From Chelativorans sp. Marseille-P2723 (lineage in GTDB: Bacteria > Pseudomonadota > Alphaproteobacteria > Rhizobiales > Rhizobiaceae): a stretch of DNA of 64,000 nt. The position numbers were made by a program, and so were the translations under genes. The stretch covers positions 744,001-808,000 of the forward strand of contig NZ_CADDWI010000008.1 in the NCBI RefSeq assembly GCF_902809845.1, written 5' to 3'. Shown piece by piece: positions 26,921 to 36,702 of the stretch (its first letter is position 1; every line of letters begins with the position of its first letter). The notes beneath the pieces were generated by a model, which made no database searches, was not told the origin of the DNA, and saw only the letters and a list, made by a program, of their open reading frames with translations.

Positions 26921-29493
26921 TTGTTCCGCGTGCCACTTACCGCCTTCAGTTTCGAGAGGGTATGACCTTCGAGAAAGCGGCCGAGATCGTCCCCTATCTT
27001 GCCAAGCTTGGAATCAGCCATTTCTACGCTTCGCCGATATTCATCGCGGCGCCCGGCTCAAGCCACGGATACGACGTTGCCGATCCTCAGGCGCTCGACC
27101 CGGAGCTTGGCGGCGAGATAGGCTTTGTCACCCTTGCCAAGGCACTTAAGGAACATGGGCTTGGCTTGATACTCGATATCGTTCCCAACCACATGGCCGT
27201 TTCCACGGCCAATCCGTGGTGGAGGGACGTGTTGAAACACGGGCGCGAAAGCCGGTTCTCGCGGCATTTCGATATAGACTGGCAAGCCCCGAAACTGCTT
27301 CTGCCGCTGCTGGGCGAGCCGTATGGTGAGGCTCTTTCACAGGGGTTGTTCCAAATAAGGATCGAGGATGATACCGGCGAACCGGTATTGGGATATCATG
27401 AACTGTCGCTTCCCCTCACTCCGTCCTCTATCGCGCGGATTTTCGGGAAGGGCGTTGATCCCGCGGCGCTTGATCCCGCCGCGCGGCAGCAACTGCTTGC
27501 GAAGGTCAATGCGGACAAGAAGCTCCTCCACCGGGTGCATGAAGCGCAAGTATGGCAGCTCGGTTATTGGCGGCTGGCGCGAGAAGCGCTGACCTATAGG
27601 CGCTTTTTCGAGATTTCCGATCTAGTCGGTGTCCGGGTCGAGGATGCCGCTGTTTTCGCGGACGTCCATCAGCTTTCACTTCGGCTTGTCCGTGAAGGGG
27701 TTGTCGAGGGCTTGCGCATCGACCATGTGGACGGGCTGGCAGATCCCAAGGCTTATCTGGCTGCGCTACGCGAATCGTCCGGGCCACATTATGTGGTGGT
27801 GGAAAAGATTCTTGGTGCTGGAGAGGACCTGCGCGGCGACTGGCTGTGCGCTGGGACGACGGGCTATGAGGTATCGCGGCTGATTACTGCTGTGCAGGTT
27901 GAGCCGTCAAACCGCGCTGCCATGACGTATGAATGGTGCCGCTTCACGGGCGATGATCCAAATTTTCATCGTCAGGTGCTACACGCCAAGCGGCGTATCC
28001 TTACCGTAAACCTTGCCGGGGAACTCGATGCGCTCGTGCGGCTTGCACGCGCAGTCGCTGTAGAAGATATCGCAACCCGCGATTTCGGCTTTGATGCGCT
28101 GCGGTTGGCGATTGTGGAACTGGCGGCGGTGCTTCCGGTCTACCGGACCTACATCGACAGCGGAGGGGCTTCCCAAGAAGACCGGGAACTGATCGGCAGC
28201 GCGGTCGGGCGCGTCGAGCGGGGCCGCGAGGTGGAAGACGATCGGGTTTTGGATTTCATCGCATCCTTGTTACTGGAGCCGGCGCAGGGTTCATCCGCGC
28301 GCACTACCTTCATCGCCCGGTTCCAACAGACGACTGGGCCCTTGATGGCCAAGGCGGTCGAAGACACCGTCTTCTATCGCTACAATCGCTTGATTGCACT
28401 TAACGAGGTCGGCGCGGAACCCGATGAATTCGGGCTCGATCCTGGCACCTTCCATATTGCTATGAAGAAGCGCGCGGAAAGGTGGCCACACGCCCTATCG
28501 GCCACCGCTACGCACGACACGAAACGCGGCGAGGATGCCCGCGCCCGGCTGGCCGTGTTGAGTGAGATGCCGCAGGAGTGGGCTGCAGCGGTTTCCCGCT
28601 GGCACGAAGCAGCGGCGGAGATGCGCACTGCGCTGCCTCGGGGTGCTGCACCGTCCCCCAGTACGGAGTGGCTGTTCTATCAGGCGCTGACGGGAGCCTG
28701 GCCGGCTGACCTTTCCCTGCAAGACGAGGAAGGATTGCAAGAGCTCGCCCGGCGGCTTGCCGCCTTCATGACAAAGGCACTGCGCGAGGCGAAAAGGCAT
28801 ACGAGCTGGACCGACCAGAACGTGCCCTATGAGAAGGCGGTGGAAGAGTATATCAGTGCTGTCTTTACTCCGCGTCGGAGAAGCTTCCTGCGAGAGGTGC
28901 GGGCGCTGGTGGCAGCACTCGAACCCGCCGGCATTGTCAACAGCCTTGCCCAACTGGCCTTGAAGCTCACGCTTCCCGGCGTTCCCGACATTTACCAGGG
29001 TTGCGAGCTTCTGGACTACAGTCTGGTCGATCCCGACAACCGCCGCCCGGTGGATTTTGCATTGCGGCATCGCCTTCTAGATGAAGTTCGGCGTATGTCG
29101 GCAGCGGAAGCCATGGGACGGTGGCAGGAGGGCGTGCCGAAGATGTGGCTGCTGCATCGGCTTCTGCACCTGCGCGCTGCGCAAGCGCGGCTTTTCAGCC
29201 ATGGGGATTACGATGAGGTTTCAGTCATTGGCAACGAAGCATACCATGTTGTTGCCTTCACGCGTTCGCTGGGCCGGGCGAGGATCGTAGTTGCCGTGCC
29301 GAGAATCGTCCTGCGGCACTGCGAACCTTGGCGGCAATCCTGGATATCCAGTGCCTTCGCTCGGACGGTCCTGCGTCTTCCGGCCAGCTCAGGCGGATAC
29401 CGCAGCCTGACCGGTATTCCAGTGGAAGGTCCTGAGGTTCCGCTTTCCGGACTCTGGAACGACATGCCTGTGGCGGTGCTGGAGGCACGGTAG
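26917..29493 (+). CDS. treY: Malto-oligosyltrehalose synthase
   Basis: An 858-residue GH13 enzyme that isomerises the reducing-end alpha-1,4 bond of maltodextrins to alpha,alpha-1,1, forming maltooligosyltrehalose; TreZ then releases trehalose. The N-terminus MIVPRATYRLQFREGMTF is the family start. GH13 motifs are DIVPNHMAV, the nucleophile region GLRIDHVDGLADP and VVEKILGAGEDL with the acid Glu. The C-terminal signature is GVPDIYQGCELLDYSLVDPDNRRPV. The start at 26917 overlaps the malQ stop (ATGA); a longer open frame from 26818 lies inside malQ. The gene appears intact, but the upstream part of its operon was removed and treZ is not in view. Expression may now depend on reading through the M48 remnant. 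Confidence 0.92.
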   Translation: MIVPRATYRLQFREGMTFEKAAEIVPYLAKLGISHFYASPIFIAAPGSSHGYDVADPQALDPELGGEIGFVTLAKALKEHGLGLILDIVPNHMAVSTANPWWRDVLKHGRESRFSRHFDIDWQAPKLLLPLLGEPYGEALSQGLFQIRIEDDTGEPVLGYHELSLPLTPSSIARIFGKGVDPAALDPAARQQLLAKVNADKKLLHRVHEAQVWQLGYWRLAREALTYRRFFEISDLVGVRVEDAAVFADVHQLSLRLVREGVVEGLRIDHVDGLADPKAYLAALRESSGPHYVVVEKILGAGEDLRGDWLCAGTTGYEVSRLITAVQVEPSNRAAMTYEWCRFTGDDPNFHRQVLHAKRRILTVNLAGELDALVRLARAVAVEDIATRDFGFDALRLAIVELAAVLPVYRTYIDSGGASQEDRELIGSAVGRVERGREVEDDRVLDFIASLLLEPAQGSSARTTFIARFQQTTGPLMAKAVEDTVFYRYNRLIALNEVGAEPDEFGLDPGTFHIAMKKRAERWPHALSATATHDTKRGEDARARLAVLSEMPQEWAAAVSRWHEAAAEMRTALPRGAAPSPSTEWLFYQALTGAWPADLSLQDEEGLQELARRLAAFMTKALREAKRHTSWTDQNVPYEKAVEEYISAVFTPRRRSFLREVRALVAALEPAGIVNSLAQLALKLTLPGVPDIYQGCELLDYSLVDPDNRRPVDFALRHRLLDEVRRMSAAEAMGRWQEGVPKMWLLHRLLHLRAAQARLFSHGDYDEVSVIGNEAYHVVAFTRSLGRARIVVAVPRIVLRHCEPWRQSWISSAFARTVLRLPASSGGYRSLTGIPVEGPEVPLSGLWNDMPVAVLEAR

Positions 29494-29505
29494 TTCTCTC
29501 GCCGC

Positions 29506-29778
29506 CTATTTTCTTGTGTTTCTGGCTGCTTCTTCCTCTTGCTCGCCCGTGCTGCCGGGCATTGCCTTTGCGGATTTCCGGCGTCCCGGGTTCTGGCTTG
29601 AGGCGTGGATGTTAACTGCATCCCGACCGTTATCGGTTTCCGCGGAATTGGGGGCACTTTCGGCCTCGATCTCCTGGGAAGCGCGTGCCCAATGTTCTGC
29701 CTCCCGGCCTTCTGGGCGGCCCTCTGCTTCCCATATCTCGTAAGCGCGCTGTCTTATCTTTTCATCCCGTTCGGACAT
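29506..29778 (-). CDS. DUF2934 domain small protein
   Basis: A 90-residue soluble, highly charged protein. The N-terminal half matches DUF2934: IRQRAYEIWEAEGRPEGREAEHW at about residues 8-30. The C-terminal half is low complexity (Ser, Glu, Asn, Lys) and ends in EEEAARNTRK, likely disordered. The domain has no known function and is common in rhizobia. The ATG at 29778 is preceded by AAAGGAGGG, a strong ribosome site, so the longer frame up to 29964 is not used. It is convergent with treY (12-base gap) and has no operon partner. Confidence 0.8.
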   Translation of the reverse strand: MSERDEKIRQRAYEIWEAEGRPEGREAEHWARASQEIEAESAPNSAETDNGRDAVNIHASSQNPGRRKSAKAMPGSTGEQEEEAARNTRK

Positions 29779-29998
29779 GAGCGTCCCTCCTTTCTCCAGA
29801 AACTTCCTGGCCTGCGGCAAGGTTCCGCAACAAAGAGGAGGAACGAAGCTTCGCCCCGGTGACAAGGATGATGGTACCGCGGCCGGCGGTCGCACAACAA
29901 AGCTTTTCCGGATGTGCCAGTCACCAGGCAAGCTGGCTGCAGGACAGCCAAACTCCCTCCTCATAGAGCCTTCGCTCTGCTATCCTTCAGCCTATTGT

Positions 29999-30029
29999 GA
30001 GTGGACGCTTTACTTGCAAGCGTCCACTC
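29999..30029. promoter_or_regulatory. Perfect 12-bp inverted repeat upstream of DUF6152 gene
   Basis: GAGTGGACGCTT (29999-30010) and AAGCGTCCACTC (30018-30029) are perfectly complementary around a 7-base loop TACTTGC. It ends 42 bases before the ATG of the next gene and has no T tract. It could be an operator or an RNA stem in the leader. Confidence 0.6.
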
Positions 30030-30071
30030 TGAACGGCGGGGATTGCGGCGTCAACATTGAGGAAGTTTGCC

Positions 30072-30449
30072 ATGGCACTGAACCCGCAAACCATTATTGC
30101 TGCCTTCTACGCTTCAGCCCTATTTGCGACAGCAGCATTGGCCCACCACGGCTGGAGCTGGGCCGAAGGTGAACTGAGCGAGCTGAACGGAACGATCCAG
30201 GAGATTTCGTTTGCGCCGCCTCATCCTTCCCTTGTGGTTGATGTCGATGGCCAGATCTGGCAGGTCGACCTGGCCAATCCTGCCCAGACCAAGCGCTCCG
30301 GTTTTGTACCGGGATCGGCTGAGGTTGGGGATGAGGTCACCGTTCTGGGCAATCGTTCGCTTGATAAAAGCAAGAACCTGATCAAGGCAGTCCGCATCAC
30401 GATAAGCGGCAAGAACTACGATCTGTATCCTGACCGGATCACGAATTGA
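30072..30449 (+). CDS. DUF6152-type exported protein
   Basis: A 125-residue small secreted protein. The signal peptide covers about residues 1-24 (MALNPQTIIAAFYASALFA, then TAALA), with cleavage expected just before HHGWSW, so the mature N-terminus would be His-His-Gly-Trp. The rest looks like one small beta-barrel: LNGTIQEISFAPPHPSLVVDVDG, EVGDEVTVLGNRS, then KAVRITISGKNYDLYPDR. This matches the DUF6152 group, whose function is unknown. The ATG at 30072 has TTGAGGAAG upstream; the frame extends to 30057 but that start is poorer. Eight bases later a DUF6644 membrane protein gene begins, and the two are probably cotranscribed. Confidence 0.75.
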   Translation: MALNPQTIIAAFYASALFATAALAHHGWSWAEGELSELNGTIQEISFAPPHPSLVVDVDGQIWQVDLANPAQTKRSGFVPGSAEVGDEVTVLGNRSLDKSKNLIKAVRITISGKNYDLYPDRITN

Positions 30450-30456
30450 CGATGAT

Positions 30457-30930
30457 GTGCTGAACTTGTTCGACTGGCTGTCAGGCAGCACGCTTGCTCA
30501 GGCACTGATAGCATCGCCAACGCTCTACATGTTCGTCAATGCGGCGCACATCATATCAATTGGGATTCTGATCGGCGCGATCATTCCGCTCGACTTGCGT
30601 CTGCTTGGATTTTTCCGGCACGTTCCTCTCGATGTCATAGGCCCCTTCCTCTCGCGCGCTGCGATGATTGGTAGCCTCCTGGCAATTGCATTCGGCGTGG
30701 TGCTCTTCACCGTGCGGGCCAAAGAGTATGCTGGGAACCCGGCATTTATTACTAAGATGGTGCTTCTTGGCCTCGGCATCACAAATGCATTGCTATTCCG
30801 GACCATTGCTCCCTGGCGCCACACATCAACTGACGACAGCGCATCTCCATTGGTCAGGCCCATGGCTGGCCTGTCTCTTGTCATCTGGATCGCTGCTGTC
30901 ATTGCGGGACGCTGGATAGGGTTTGTTTAA
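30457..30930 (+). CDS. DUF6644-type inner membrane protein
   Basis: A 157-residue hydrophobic protein starting at GTG (30457); neighbouring ATG codons are in another frame. I count about four membrane segments, around residues 18-40 (LYMFVNAAHIISIGILIGAII), 62-84, 98-115 and 132-152. A His in the first segment (NAAHIISIG) could bind haem or metal. It resembles the DUF6644 family, commonly paired with DUF6152 proteins. It follows the DUF6152 gene by 7 bases, suggesting a periplasmic-plus-membrane pair. No enzymatic motif is visible. Confidence 0.72.
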   Translation: MLNLFDWLSGSTLAQALIASPTLYMFVNAAHIISIGILIGAIIPLDLRLLGFFRHVPLDVIGPFLSRAAMIGSLLAIAFGVVLFTVRAKEYAGNPAFITKMVLLGLGITNALLFRTIAPWRHTSTDDSASPLVRPMAGLSLVIWIAAVIAGRWIGFV

Positions 30931-30959
30931 CCTAGGCCGCACCGCTTGGATAGTTTCGG

Positions 30960-32684
30960 TTATGCAGCTTTCTCTGTCGAGCTATCGTCTCCAACGATGG
31001 AGGATAGTGCGCATTTCACCCTGCAAGTGAAGCCTTCGGCCGGGAAGCTGAGGTCGGTGCTGGCCGATAACTCCGCTGCCAAAGCTCGTTCTATCATCCG
31101 AGTCCCAAAGCCGGGTCTTTCCGGGGGCGAAACCGGTAGGCCGCCTCGTTCGGTCCATGTAAAGATAAAACCGTCCTTACCGGGTTCCACCATCCATTTT
31201 ACCGCGACATGGCCGGCATCGGTCCGAAGCGCCCCGTACTTTACCGCATTGGTGCAAAGCTCGTGGACCGCCAGTGAGAGAGCGAGTGCGGCCCGGGCAC
31301 GAATCATCATCGGGGGACCGCTTAGCGAAAAGCGCGGCCGGCCCTCTTCGTTGAACGGCTTGATCGCCGTCTCGATGATCTTGCAAATCTCTGCGGTGGC
31401 CCAATTGTCCTTCATGAGCATGTCGTGCGTACTGGCCATGGCGGCAAGTCGGCCGGTGAATACCTCGAATGCCTGCGAGCGTTCATTCCGGAAGGACTGG
31501 GTTGCAATCGCCTGTACCGTCGCCAGAATGTTCTTCACGCGATGGTCGAGTTCCCTGACGAGCAGATTTCTGTGCTCTTCGGCGCGCCGCCGCGCCACCC
31601 GGTCTGCCGAAAGCTTGTCCATATACTCGTCGATGGCGGCCGCCAGCGAAGCAATCTCGCTGCCGTCGTCCACGATGCCGGTCCGGGCCGTGTCATTCCC
31701 CCTCCGCCAGGCGGATATCGTATCAAGGAGTTTTCTGATCGGCCTACGGAAAAGCTGTTCGCCAACCATCCATGCAATGACAAAGACTGCGGCGGCCCCG
31801 ATGACTGCAATGGCGATGCTCTTGTAGGTGGAAGCGTTGATTTCCCGGAACGCGCTTTCCGTTGACAGCGCGACACTGATGAAAAGCCCGGTACCGGCGA
31901 ATGCCGGGGGATAGTAGCCAAGGACGCTGCGTGTGCCGTCTTGGTCGTCGAGCAGGAGGCTGCCGGGACGAAACGCGCCTACCAGCTTCAGGAAATGCTC
32001 CGGGACGCTGGTCCCGACGAACCGCTCGGGAAACGGCTCACGGGCAATAATGACGCCGCTCCGGTCGGTGACGGTAATGGAACTGCCCTCGGTAAGATTT
32101 CGCTCTTCCAGACGGCCGCGGAGCCAGTCCGGGTTGATCTCGGTCATGATGACGCCGATTACGTTGCCCGCGCCATCTTTCATCGCCAGCGCGAGGGGGA
32201 GGGAAGATAGTTCACCGAATTTGGAGCGTGAGAATTCGCCGACGACGAAGCCGCCTGTTTCAACCGCTTCCTGGAAATAGGGCCGGTCGCGGATTTGCAG
32301 AGGCTCCATTACCGTGGTGGAGGCGCATCGCACGGTGCCCTCGCTATCTGCCACTGCAAAGCCAAGGAAGCGGGCCAGCTCTGCCTGAACGGCAGCGAGG
32401 TAGCGTTCACAATCCTGTGACTCGAACTCCTGGATGGTCGATGAAAGCTTCAGCGAAAGCAGGAGGCCTTCCGCACCGGAAATGATTCGCTCCATTTCCA
32501 GGCTCACCATCTGGGCCTGCTGCAGAGCAAGCGTATGCACCTCCCGCTCCTTCTGCTGGTGAAGCGAAGCGATGTAGAAGATCACCACTGCCACGGCTGG
32601 CAGCATTGCGAGCGCAGTCAGGGCAATAAGACGCTGGGTGATCGTCAGATTGCGTGGATGCCAGGATATTTCGTTTCCGCCCAT
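30960..32684 (-). CDS. HWE-type sensor histidine kinase with extracellular Cache domain
   Basis: A 574-residue inner-membrane sensor. The first membrane helix is about residues 17-40 and the second 288-308; between them lies a ~245-residue periplasmic double-Cache region (VADSEGTVRCAS, RDRPYFQEAVETGGFVVGEF). A HAMP-like linker follows. The kinase domain has the phosphoacceptor His381 in RNLLVRELDHRVKNILATVQ and the N box HELCTNAVKYGAL, then TWTERGGLPV and GFGTRMIERAL. The HRVKN/HELCTNA/WxE pattern is the HWE/HisKA_2 class, which in alphaproteobacteria includes general-stress (PhyR) and light sensors. No response regulator gene is adjacent, so the partner is unknown. Confidence 0.9.
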   Translation of the reverse strand: MGGNEISWHPRNLTITQRLIALTALAMLPAVAVVIFYIASLHQQKEREVHTLALQQAQMVSLEMERIISGAEGLLLSLKLSSTIQEFESQDCERYLAAVQAELARFLGFAVADSEGTVRCASTTVMEPLQIRDRPYFQEAVETGGFVVGEFSRSKFGELSSLPLALAMKDGAGNVIGVIMTEINPDWLRGRLEERNLTEGSSITVTDRSGVIIAREPFPERFVGTSVPEHFLKLVGAFRPGSLLLDDQDGTRSVLGYYPPAFAGTGLFISVALSTESAFREINASTYKSIAIAVIGAAAVFVIAWMVGEQLFRRPIRKLLDTISAWRRGNDTARTGIVDDGSEIASLAAAIDEYMDKLSADRVARRRAEEHRNLLVRELDHRVKNILATVQAIATQSFRNERSQAFEVFTGRLAAMASTHDMLMKDNWATAEICKIIETAIKPFNEEGRPRFSLSGPPMMIRARAALALSLAVHELCTNAVKYGALRTDAGHVAVKWMVEPGKDGFIFTWTERGGLPVSPPERPGFGTRMIERALAAELSASTDLSFPAEGFTCRVKCALSSIVGDDSSTEKAA

Positions 32685-32924
32685 TTTTCAGACTATGCAA
32701 TGTTGCGGTATTTCGGGCAAGCAGCCTCTTGCCGTGGTGTAACCAAGGTGAAACAGCACGGCTGAGGCAGAATGATGCTCGTCGAAGGAAAACTTCTTAC
32801 CTCCCGGATCCTGTCGAACGAAAGCAAGATACTTGACGACGCCGCCGAGTCGATGAAGGCTCGACCCTGGTATGGCTCAGTGTCTGTACCGCCGTGTGAT
32901 TTTGTCCTGCAGGAGTAGCAGCCG

Positions 32925-34052
32925 ATGAAGACCCGCGCCGCCGTCGCCGTCGCCGCCGGAAAGCCACTGGAGATCATGGAGGTAAACCTTGAAGGCCCCC
33001 GCGAAGGCGAGGTCCTTGTCGAGATCAAGGCCACGGGCATCTGCCACACCGATGACTTCACGCTCTCTGGGGCCGATCCGGAGGGAATTTTTCCTGCTAT
33101 CCTCGGCCATGAGGGCGCAGGTGTGGTGGTCGATGTCGGCCCTGGTGTGACGAGCGTCCGCAAGGGCGATCACGTTATCCCGCTTTACACGCCAGAGTGC
33201 CGCCAGTGCCCCTCCTGCCTGTCGCGCAAAACCAACCTTTGCACCGCCATTCGCGCTACCCAGGGGCAGGGGCTCATGCCGGATGGAACCTCGCGCTTCT
33301 CCGTCGGGGGCGAACGGCTTTTTCACTACATGGGCTGCTCGACATTCTCGAATTTCACCGTGCTGCCTGAGATTGCGGTGGCCAAGGTTCATCCGGACGC
33401 ACCGTTCGACAAGATCTGCTATATCGGTTGCGGCGTGACGACCGGCATTGGCGCCGTCATCAACACGGCGAAGGTGGAAATCGGCTCCACAGCCATCGTC
33501 TTCGGCCTGGGCGGGATCGGGCTCAATGTTATTCAGGGACTTCGCCTTGCCGGAGCCGACATGATCATCGGCGTTGACATCAACAATGCGAAGAAGGAAT
33601 GGGGCGAGCGCTTCGGTATGACGCATTTCGTCAATCCGAAGGAGGTCGAAGGCGAACTGGTCCCTTATCTTATCGATTTGACCAAGCGCGGAGCTGATAC
33701 GATCGGCGGGGCCGACTACACATTTGACTGTACCGGCAACGTGACCGTGATGCGGCAGGCACTGGAATCGGCACATCGCGGCTGGGGCGAGTCCATCATC
33801 ATCGGCGTTGCGGGGGCGGGCGAGGAGATTTCCACGCGACCGTTCCAGCTTGTCACCGGACGTGTTTGGAAGGGAACTGCCTTTGGCGGCGCGCGCGGGC
33901 GCACGGACGTGCCGAAGATCGTCGACTGGTATATGGAAGGCAAGATCGAGATAGACCCGATGATCACTCACACGCTGACGCTGGATGAAATCAACAAGGG
34001 CTTCGACCTGATGCGCCAGGGCGAGAGCATCAGGAGCGTGGTGGTTTTCTAA
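32925..34052 (+). CDS. frmA: S-(hydroxymethyl)glutathione dehydrogenase / class III alcohol dehydrogenase
   Basis: A 375-residue zinc- and NAD-dependent enzyme that oxidises S-hydroxymethylglutathione, the adduct of formaldehyde and glutathione, and also reduces S-nitrosoglutathione. Catalytic zinc ligands appear in ATGICHTDD and GHEGAG, with the third Cys in [10 protein letters not shown]. The structural zinc cluster is [15 protein letters not shown]. The Rossmann motif is [13 protein letters not shown]. The class III signature region [18 protein letters not shown] is conserved. The ATG at 32925 has CAGGAG upstream. It appears to stand alone, and its stop codon lies in a 14-bp palindrome. 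Confidence 0.95.
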   Translation: MKTRAAVAVAAGKPLEIMEVNLEGPREGEVLVEIKATGICHTDDFTLSGADPEGIFPAILGHEGAGVVVDVGPGVTSVRKGDHVIPLYTPECRQCPSCLSRKTNLCTAIRATQGQGLMPDGTSRFSVGGERLFHYMGCSTFSNFTVLPEIAVAKVHPDAPFDKICYIGCGVTTGIGAVINTAKVEIGSTAIVFGLGGIGLNVIQGLRLAGADMIIGVDINNAKKEWGERFGMTHFVNPKEVEGELVPYLIDLTKRGADTIGGADYTFDCTGNVTVMRQALESAHRGWGESIIIGVAGAGEEISTRPFQLVTGRVWKGTAFGGARGRTDVPKIVDWYMEGKIEIDPMITHTLTLDEINKGFDLMRQGESIRSVVVF

Positions 34053-34062
34053 GACGTCTTAG
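34049..34062. other. 14-bp perfect palindrome at the frmA stop codon
   Basis: CTAAGACGTCTTAG spans the TAA stop. With no loop it is a poor terminator, and there is no T tract. A second small stem (CAGGCGC-N9-GCGCCTG, 34115-34137) follows. Either may mark the end of the frmA transcript. Confidence 0.4.
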
Positions 34063-34357
34063 CGTCTACGGGCATTTAGCCGATGCTTCAAACTCCGGCC
34101 AGTAAGGAGTCTTTCAGGCGCTTTTACCGTGCGCCTGGACGCGCTTCCAGCGTGTTTGGACCCTGGTGCAAAGGCTGGTCTTCATCCACCATGACGGAAG
34201 CGGTGCCACATCTTCGCTGATGCGTGAGAAGAAGCCGTTACCAAGAGAAACGACTAGATAGAGGAAGCCGCAGAAGATATTTTAGGCTTGAAATATATCT
34301 TGCTGGGTGCGATCCTGCCTCAATGCGACCGAAGGCAATTCCAGAGAAGGTAAGCCC
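34053..34357. other. Intergenic region upstream of the anthraniloyl-CoA operon
   Basis: About 305 bases with no gene. The last 90 bases are AT-richer than the rest and hold a candidate regulatory motif. The region presumably contains the promoter of the eight-gene rightward operon. Confidence 0.55.
34274..34300 (+). promoter_or_regulatory. Candidate operator of the anthraniloyl-CoA operon
   Basis: ATATTT-N8-AAATAT (34277-34296) is an interrupted dyad about 60 bases before the first gene. The 19 bases at 34281-34299 (TTTAGGCTTGAAATATATC) match 16 of 19 positions with the minus-strand sequence at 49383-49401, in front of the CoA ligase gene. A MarR gene in this operon is a natural candidate to bind both. 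CTTGAA inside the motif could alternatively be a shared -35 box. Confidence 0.45.
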
Positions 34358-36649
34358 ATGAAGGTAGCGATCCTTGGCGGTGGTCCGGCCGGACTTTACT
34401 TCGCGATCTCGATGAAGCTGCGGGATGCAACTCATGAGGTCACGGTTTACGAACGCAACCGTCCGGACGATACTTTCGGCTGGGGTGTGGTGCTCTCGGA
34501 CGAGACGCTCACGCATCTGGAAGCGAACGACCCGATAAGCGCCTCTGCCGTGCGGGCGAATTTTGCCTATTGGGACGATATTTCCGTGCATTATCGAGGT
34601 ACACGGACGGTATCGAGCGGCCATGGCTTTTGCGGCATCGGCCGCCAAAAGCTGCTTCTGCTCCTGCAGGAGCGGGCACGCGAGCTGGGTGTCGAACTGC
34701 GGTTCCAGACGGAGATCGACGATCCTCGCCCCTTCATGAAAACCCATGACGTGGTGATCGCTGCGGACGGCCTGAACTCTAAGTCACGGGCTGTTTTCGC
34801 CGATGTTTTCCGGCCGGATATCGACGTGCGCAAGTGCAAATTTGTATGGCTTGGCACGCACCAGAAATTCGATGATGCCTTCACATTCATATTCGAGGAG
34901 ACGGAGCACGGCTGGGTATGGGCGCACGCCTACCAGTTCGACACGGATACGGCCACCTTCATCGTCGAATGCGCGCCGGAAACCTGGGAAAGGTTCGGCT
35001 TCGGCGATATGACGAAGGAAGAGTCGATCGCCACCTGCGAGCGTATTTTTGCCAAGTATCTGGGCGGTCACAGCCTCATGTCCAATGCCAACCACATCCG
35101 TGGTTCGGCCTGGATCAATTTCCCGCGCGTGCTTTGCGCGCGCTGGTCGCACGAGAATATCGCCTTGATGGGGGATGCGGCGGCGAGCGCTCATTTCTCG
35201 ATCGGATCGGGCACGAAGCTGGCCCTTGAAAGCGCGGTGGCGCTGGCCGATTATCTTCACTCCGAGTCGACTCTTGAAGCTGCCTTTGCGAAGTACGAGC
35301 ACGACCGGCGGACGGAAGTGCTGAAGCTCCAGTCCGCTGCGCGCAACTCGCTCGAATGGTTCGAGGACGTAGAGCGGTATCTTCATCTCGACCCGGTTCA
35401 ATTCAATTACTCGCTGCTGACCCGTTCGCAGCGCATCAGCCACGAGAATCTGCGGGTTCGCGATCCCGAATGGCTCAGTAATGCCGAAGCCTGGTTCCAG
35501 CGTAAGGCGGGCAGCAATGTGAATGGCGCGCGTGCGCCGATGTTCGCGCCCTTCCGGTTGCGGGAGATGCATCTTGTCAACCGCGTTGTTGTTTCTCCGA
35601 TGGCGCAGTATCGGGCTGTCGACGGCTGTCCGACAGAGTGGCACTTCGTCCACTATGCCGAGCGGGCGAAAGGCGGCGCGGGGCTTGTCTATATCGAAAT
35701 GACCTGCGTGACACCGGAAGGGCGCATCACTCCGGGTTGTCCCGGCTTCTACAAGCCGGAACACGAAGCTGCATGGAAGCGCATAGTCGATTTCGTCCAT
35801 CGCGAGACGGAAGCGAAGATCTGTGCTCAGATTGGCCATGCGGGCGCCAAGGCTTCGACGCAGGTCGGCTGGGAGGATGCGGACATGCCGCTTGTCTCCG
35901 GAAACTGGCCCATCATCGCGCCCTCGCCTGTGCCCTGGAGCAAGGCCAATCAGGTGCCGCGCGAGATGACGCGCAAGGACATGGACGAAGTGCGCGATGC
36001 TTTCGTCGCGTCGGCGGAGATGGCGAACCGCTGCGGATTCGACATGCTGGAGCTGCACATGGCGCACGGCTATCTCCTGTCCGCCTTCATTACGCCGCTC
36101 ACCAACAAGCGGACCGACGAATATGGCGGCAGCCTGGAAAACCGCATGCGCTATCCATTGGAGGTTTTCCACGCGGTGCGTTCCGTATGGCCGGCGCAGA
36201 AGCCCATTTCCGTGCGCATTTCTGCCAATGACTGGGTGGGCGATGAGGGCATCCTGCCCGAGGACGCGGTAGATATCGCACGCATGTTGCAGGCAGCCGG
36301 TGTGGATGTTTGCGACGTCTCTGCCGGGCAGACTTCCACCCGCGCGAAGCCGGTCTATGGCCGGATGTTCCAGACACCGTTCTCGGACCGCATCCGTAAC
36401 GAGACTGGAATGGCGACGATGGCGGTCGGCAATATCTACGAACCGGATCATGTAAACTCCATCCTGATGGCCGGTCGCGCGGATCTGGTGTGTCTTGCCC
36501 GGCCGCATCTTGCCGATCCTTATTGGACATTGCACGCGGCGGTGGATCTCGGCGACCGTCACGTTAAATGGCCGAATCCCTATCTACCGGGCCGCGAACA
36601 AGCCTACCGTCTTGCCGAGCGACGTGACGCAATGCTCGGAAGAGTGTGA
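34358..36649 (+). CDS. Anthraniloyl-CoA monooxygenase/reductase (bifunctional flavoprotein)
   Basis: A 763-residue two-domain flavoprotein. Residues 1 to ~380 are a class A FAD monooxygenase related to salicylate hydroxylase, with GGGPAG at 7-12 and [20 protein letters not shown] as second FAD motif. Residues ~392-760 are an old-yellow-enzyme/2,4-dienoyl-CoA reductase-like FMN barrel ([37 protein letters not shown]). This fusion is characteristic of 2-aminobenzoyl-CoA monooxygenase/reductase, which hydroxylates the ring and then reduces it to a non-aromatic 5-oxocyclohexene CoA ester with NADPH. Salicylyl-CoA 5-hydroxylases share the fold, but the kynurenine-pathway neighbours favour anthraniloyl-CoA. 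ATG at 34358 gives the family N-terminus [12 protein letters not shown]. First gene of a tight operon. Confidence 0.9.
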   Translation: MKVAILGGGPAGLYFAISMKLRDATHEVTVYERNRPDDTFGWGVVLSDETLTHLEANDPISASAVRANFAYWDDISVHYRGTRTVSSGHGFCGIGRQKLLLLLQERARELGVELRFQTEIDDPRPFMKTHDVVIAADGLNSKSRAVFADVFRPDIDVRKCKFVWLGTHQKFDDAFTFIFEETEHGWVWAHAYQFDTDTATFIVECAPETWERFGFGDMTKEESIATCERIFAKYLGGHSLMSNANHIRGSAWINFPRVLCARWSHENIALMGDAAASAHFSIGSGTKLALESAVALADYLHSESTLEAAFAKYEHDRRTEVLKLQSAARNSLEWFEDVERYLHLDPVQFNYSLLTRSQRISHENLRVRDPEWLSNAEAWFQRKAGSNVNGARAPMFAPFRLREMHLVNRVVVSPMAQYRAVDGCPTEWHFVHYAERAKGGAGLVYIEMTCVTPEGRITPGCPGFYKPEHEAAWKRIVDFVHRETEAKICAQIGHAGAKASTQVGWEDADMPLVSGNWPIIAPSPVPWSKANQVPREMTRKDMDEVRDAFVASAEMANRCGFDMLELHMAHGYLLSAFITPLTNKRTDEYGGSLENRMRYPLEVFHAVRSVWPAQKPISVRISANDWVGDEGILPEDAVDIARMLQAAGVDVCDVSAGQTSTRAKPVYGRMFQTPFSDRIRNETGMATMAVGNIYEPDHVNSILMAGRADLVCLARPHLADPYWTLHAAVDLGDRHVKWPNPYLPGREQAYRLAERRDAMLGRV

Positions 36650-36702
36650 TAATGCAGCCCAACCCTTCATCGAATGTTACGCATCATCCGGAAGGATTTG
36701 CC

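Noticed and set aside
34784-36562. 592-codon leftward frame opposite the anthraniloyl-CoA flavoprotein gene
   Set aside because: Antisense shadow with His/Arg-rich composition; the plus-strand gene has two complete flavin domains.
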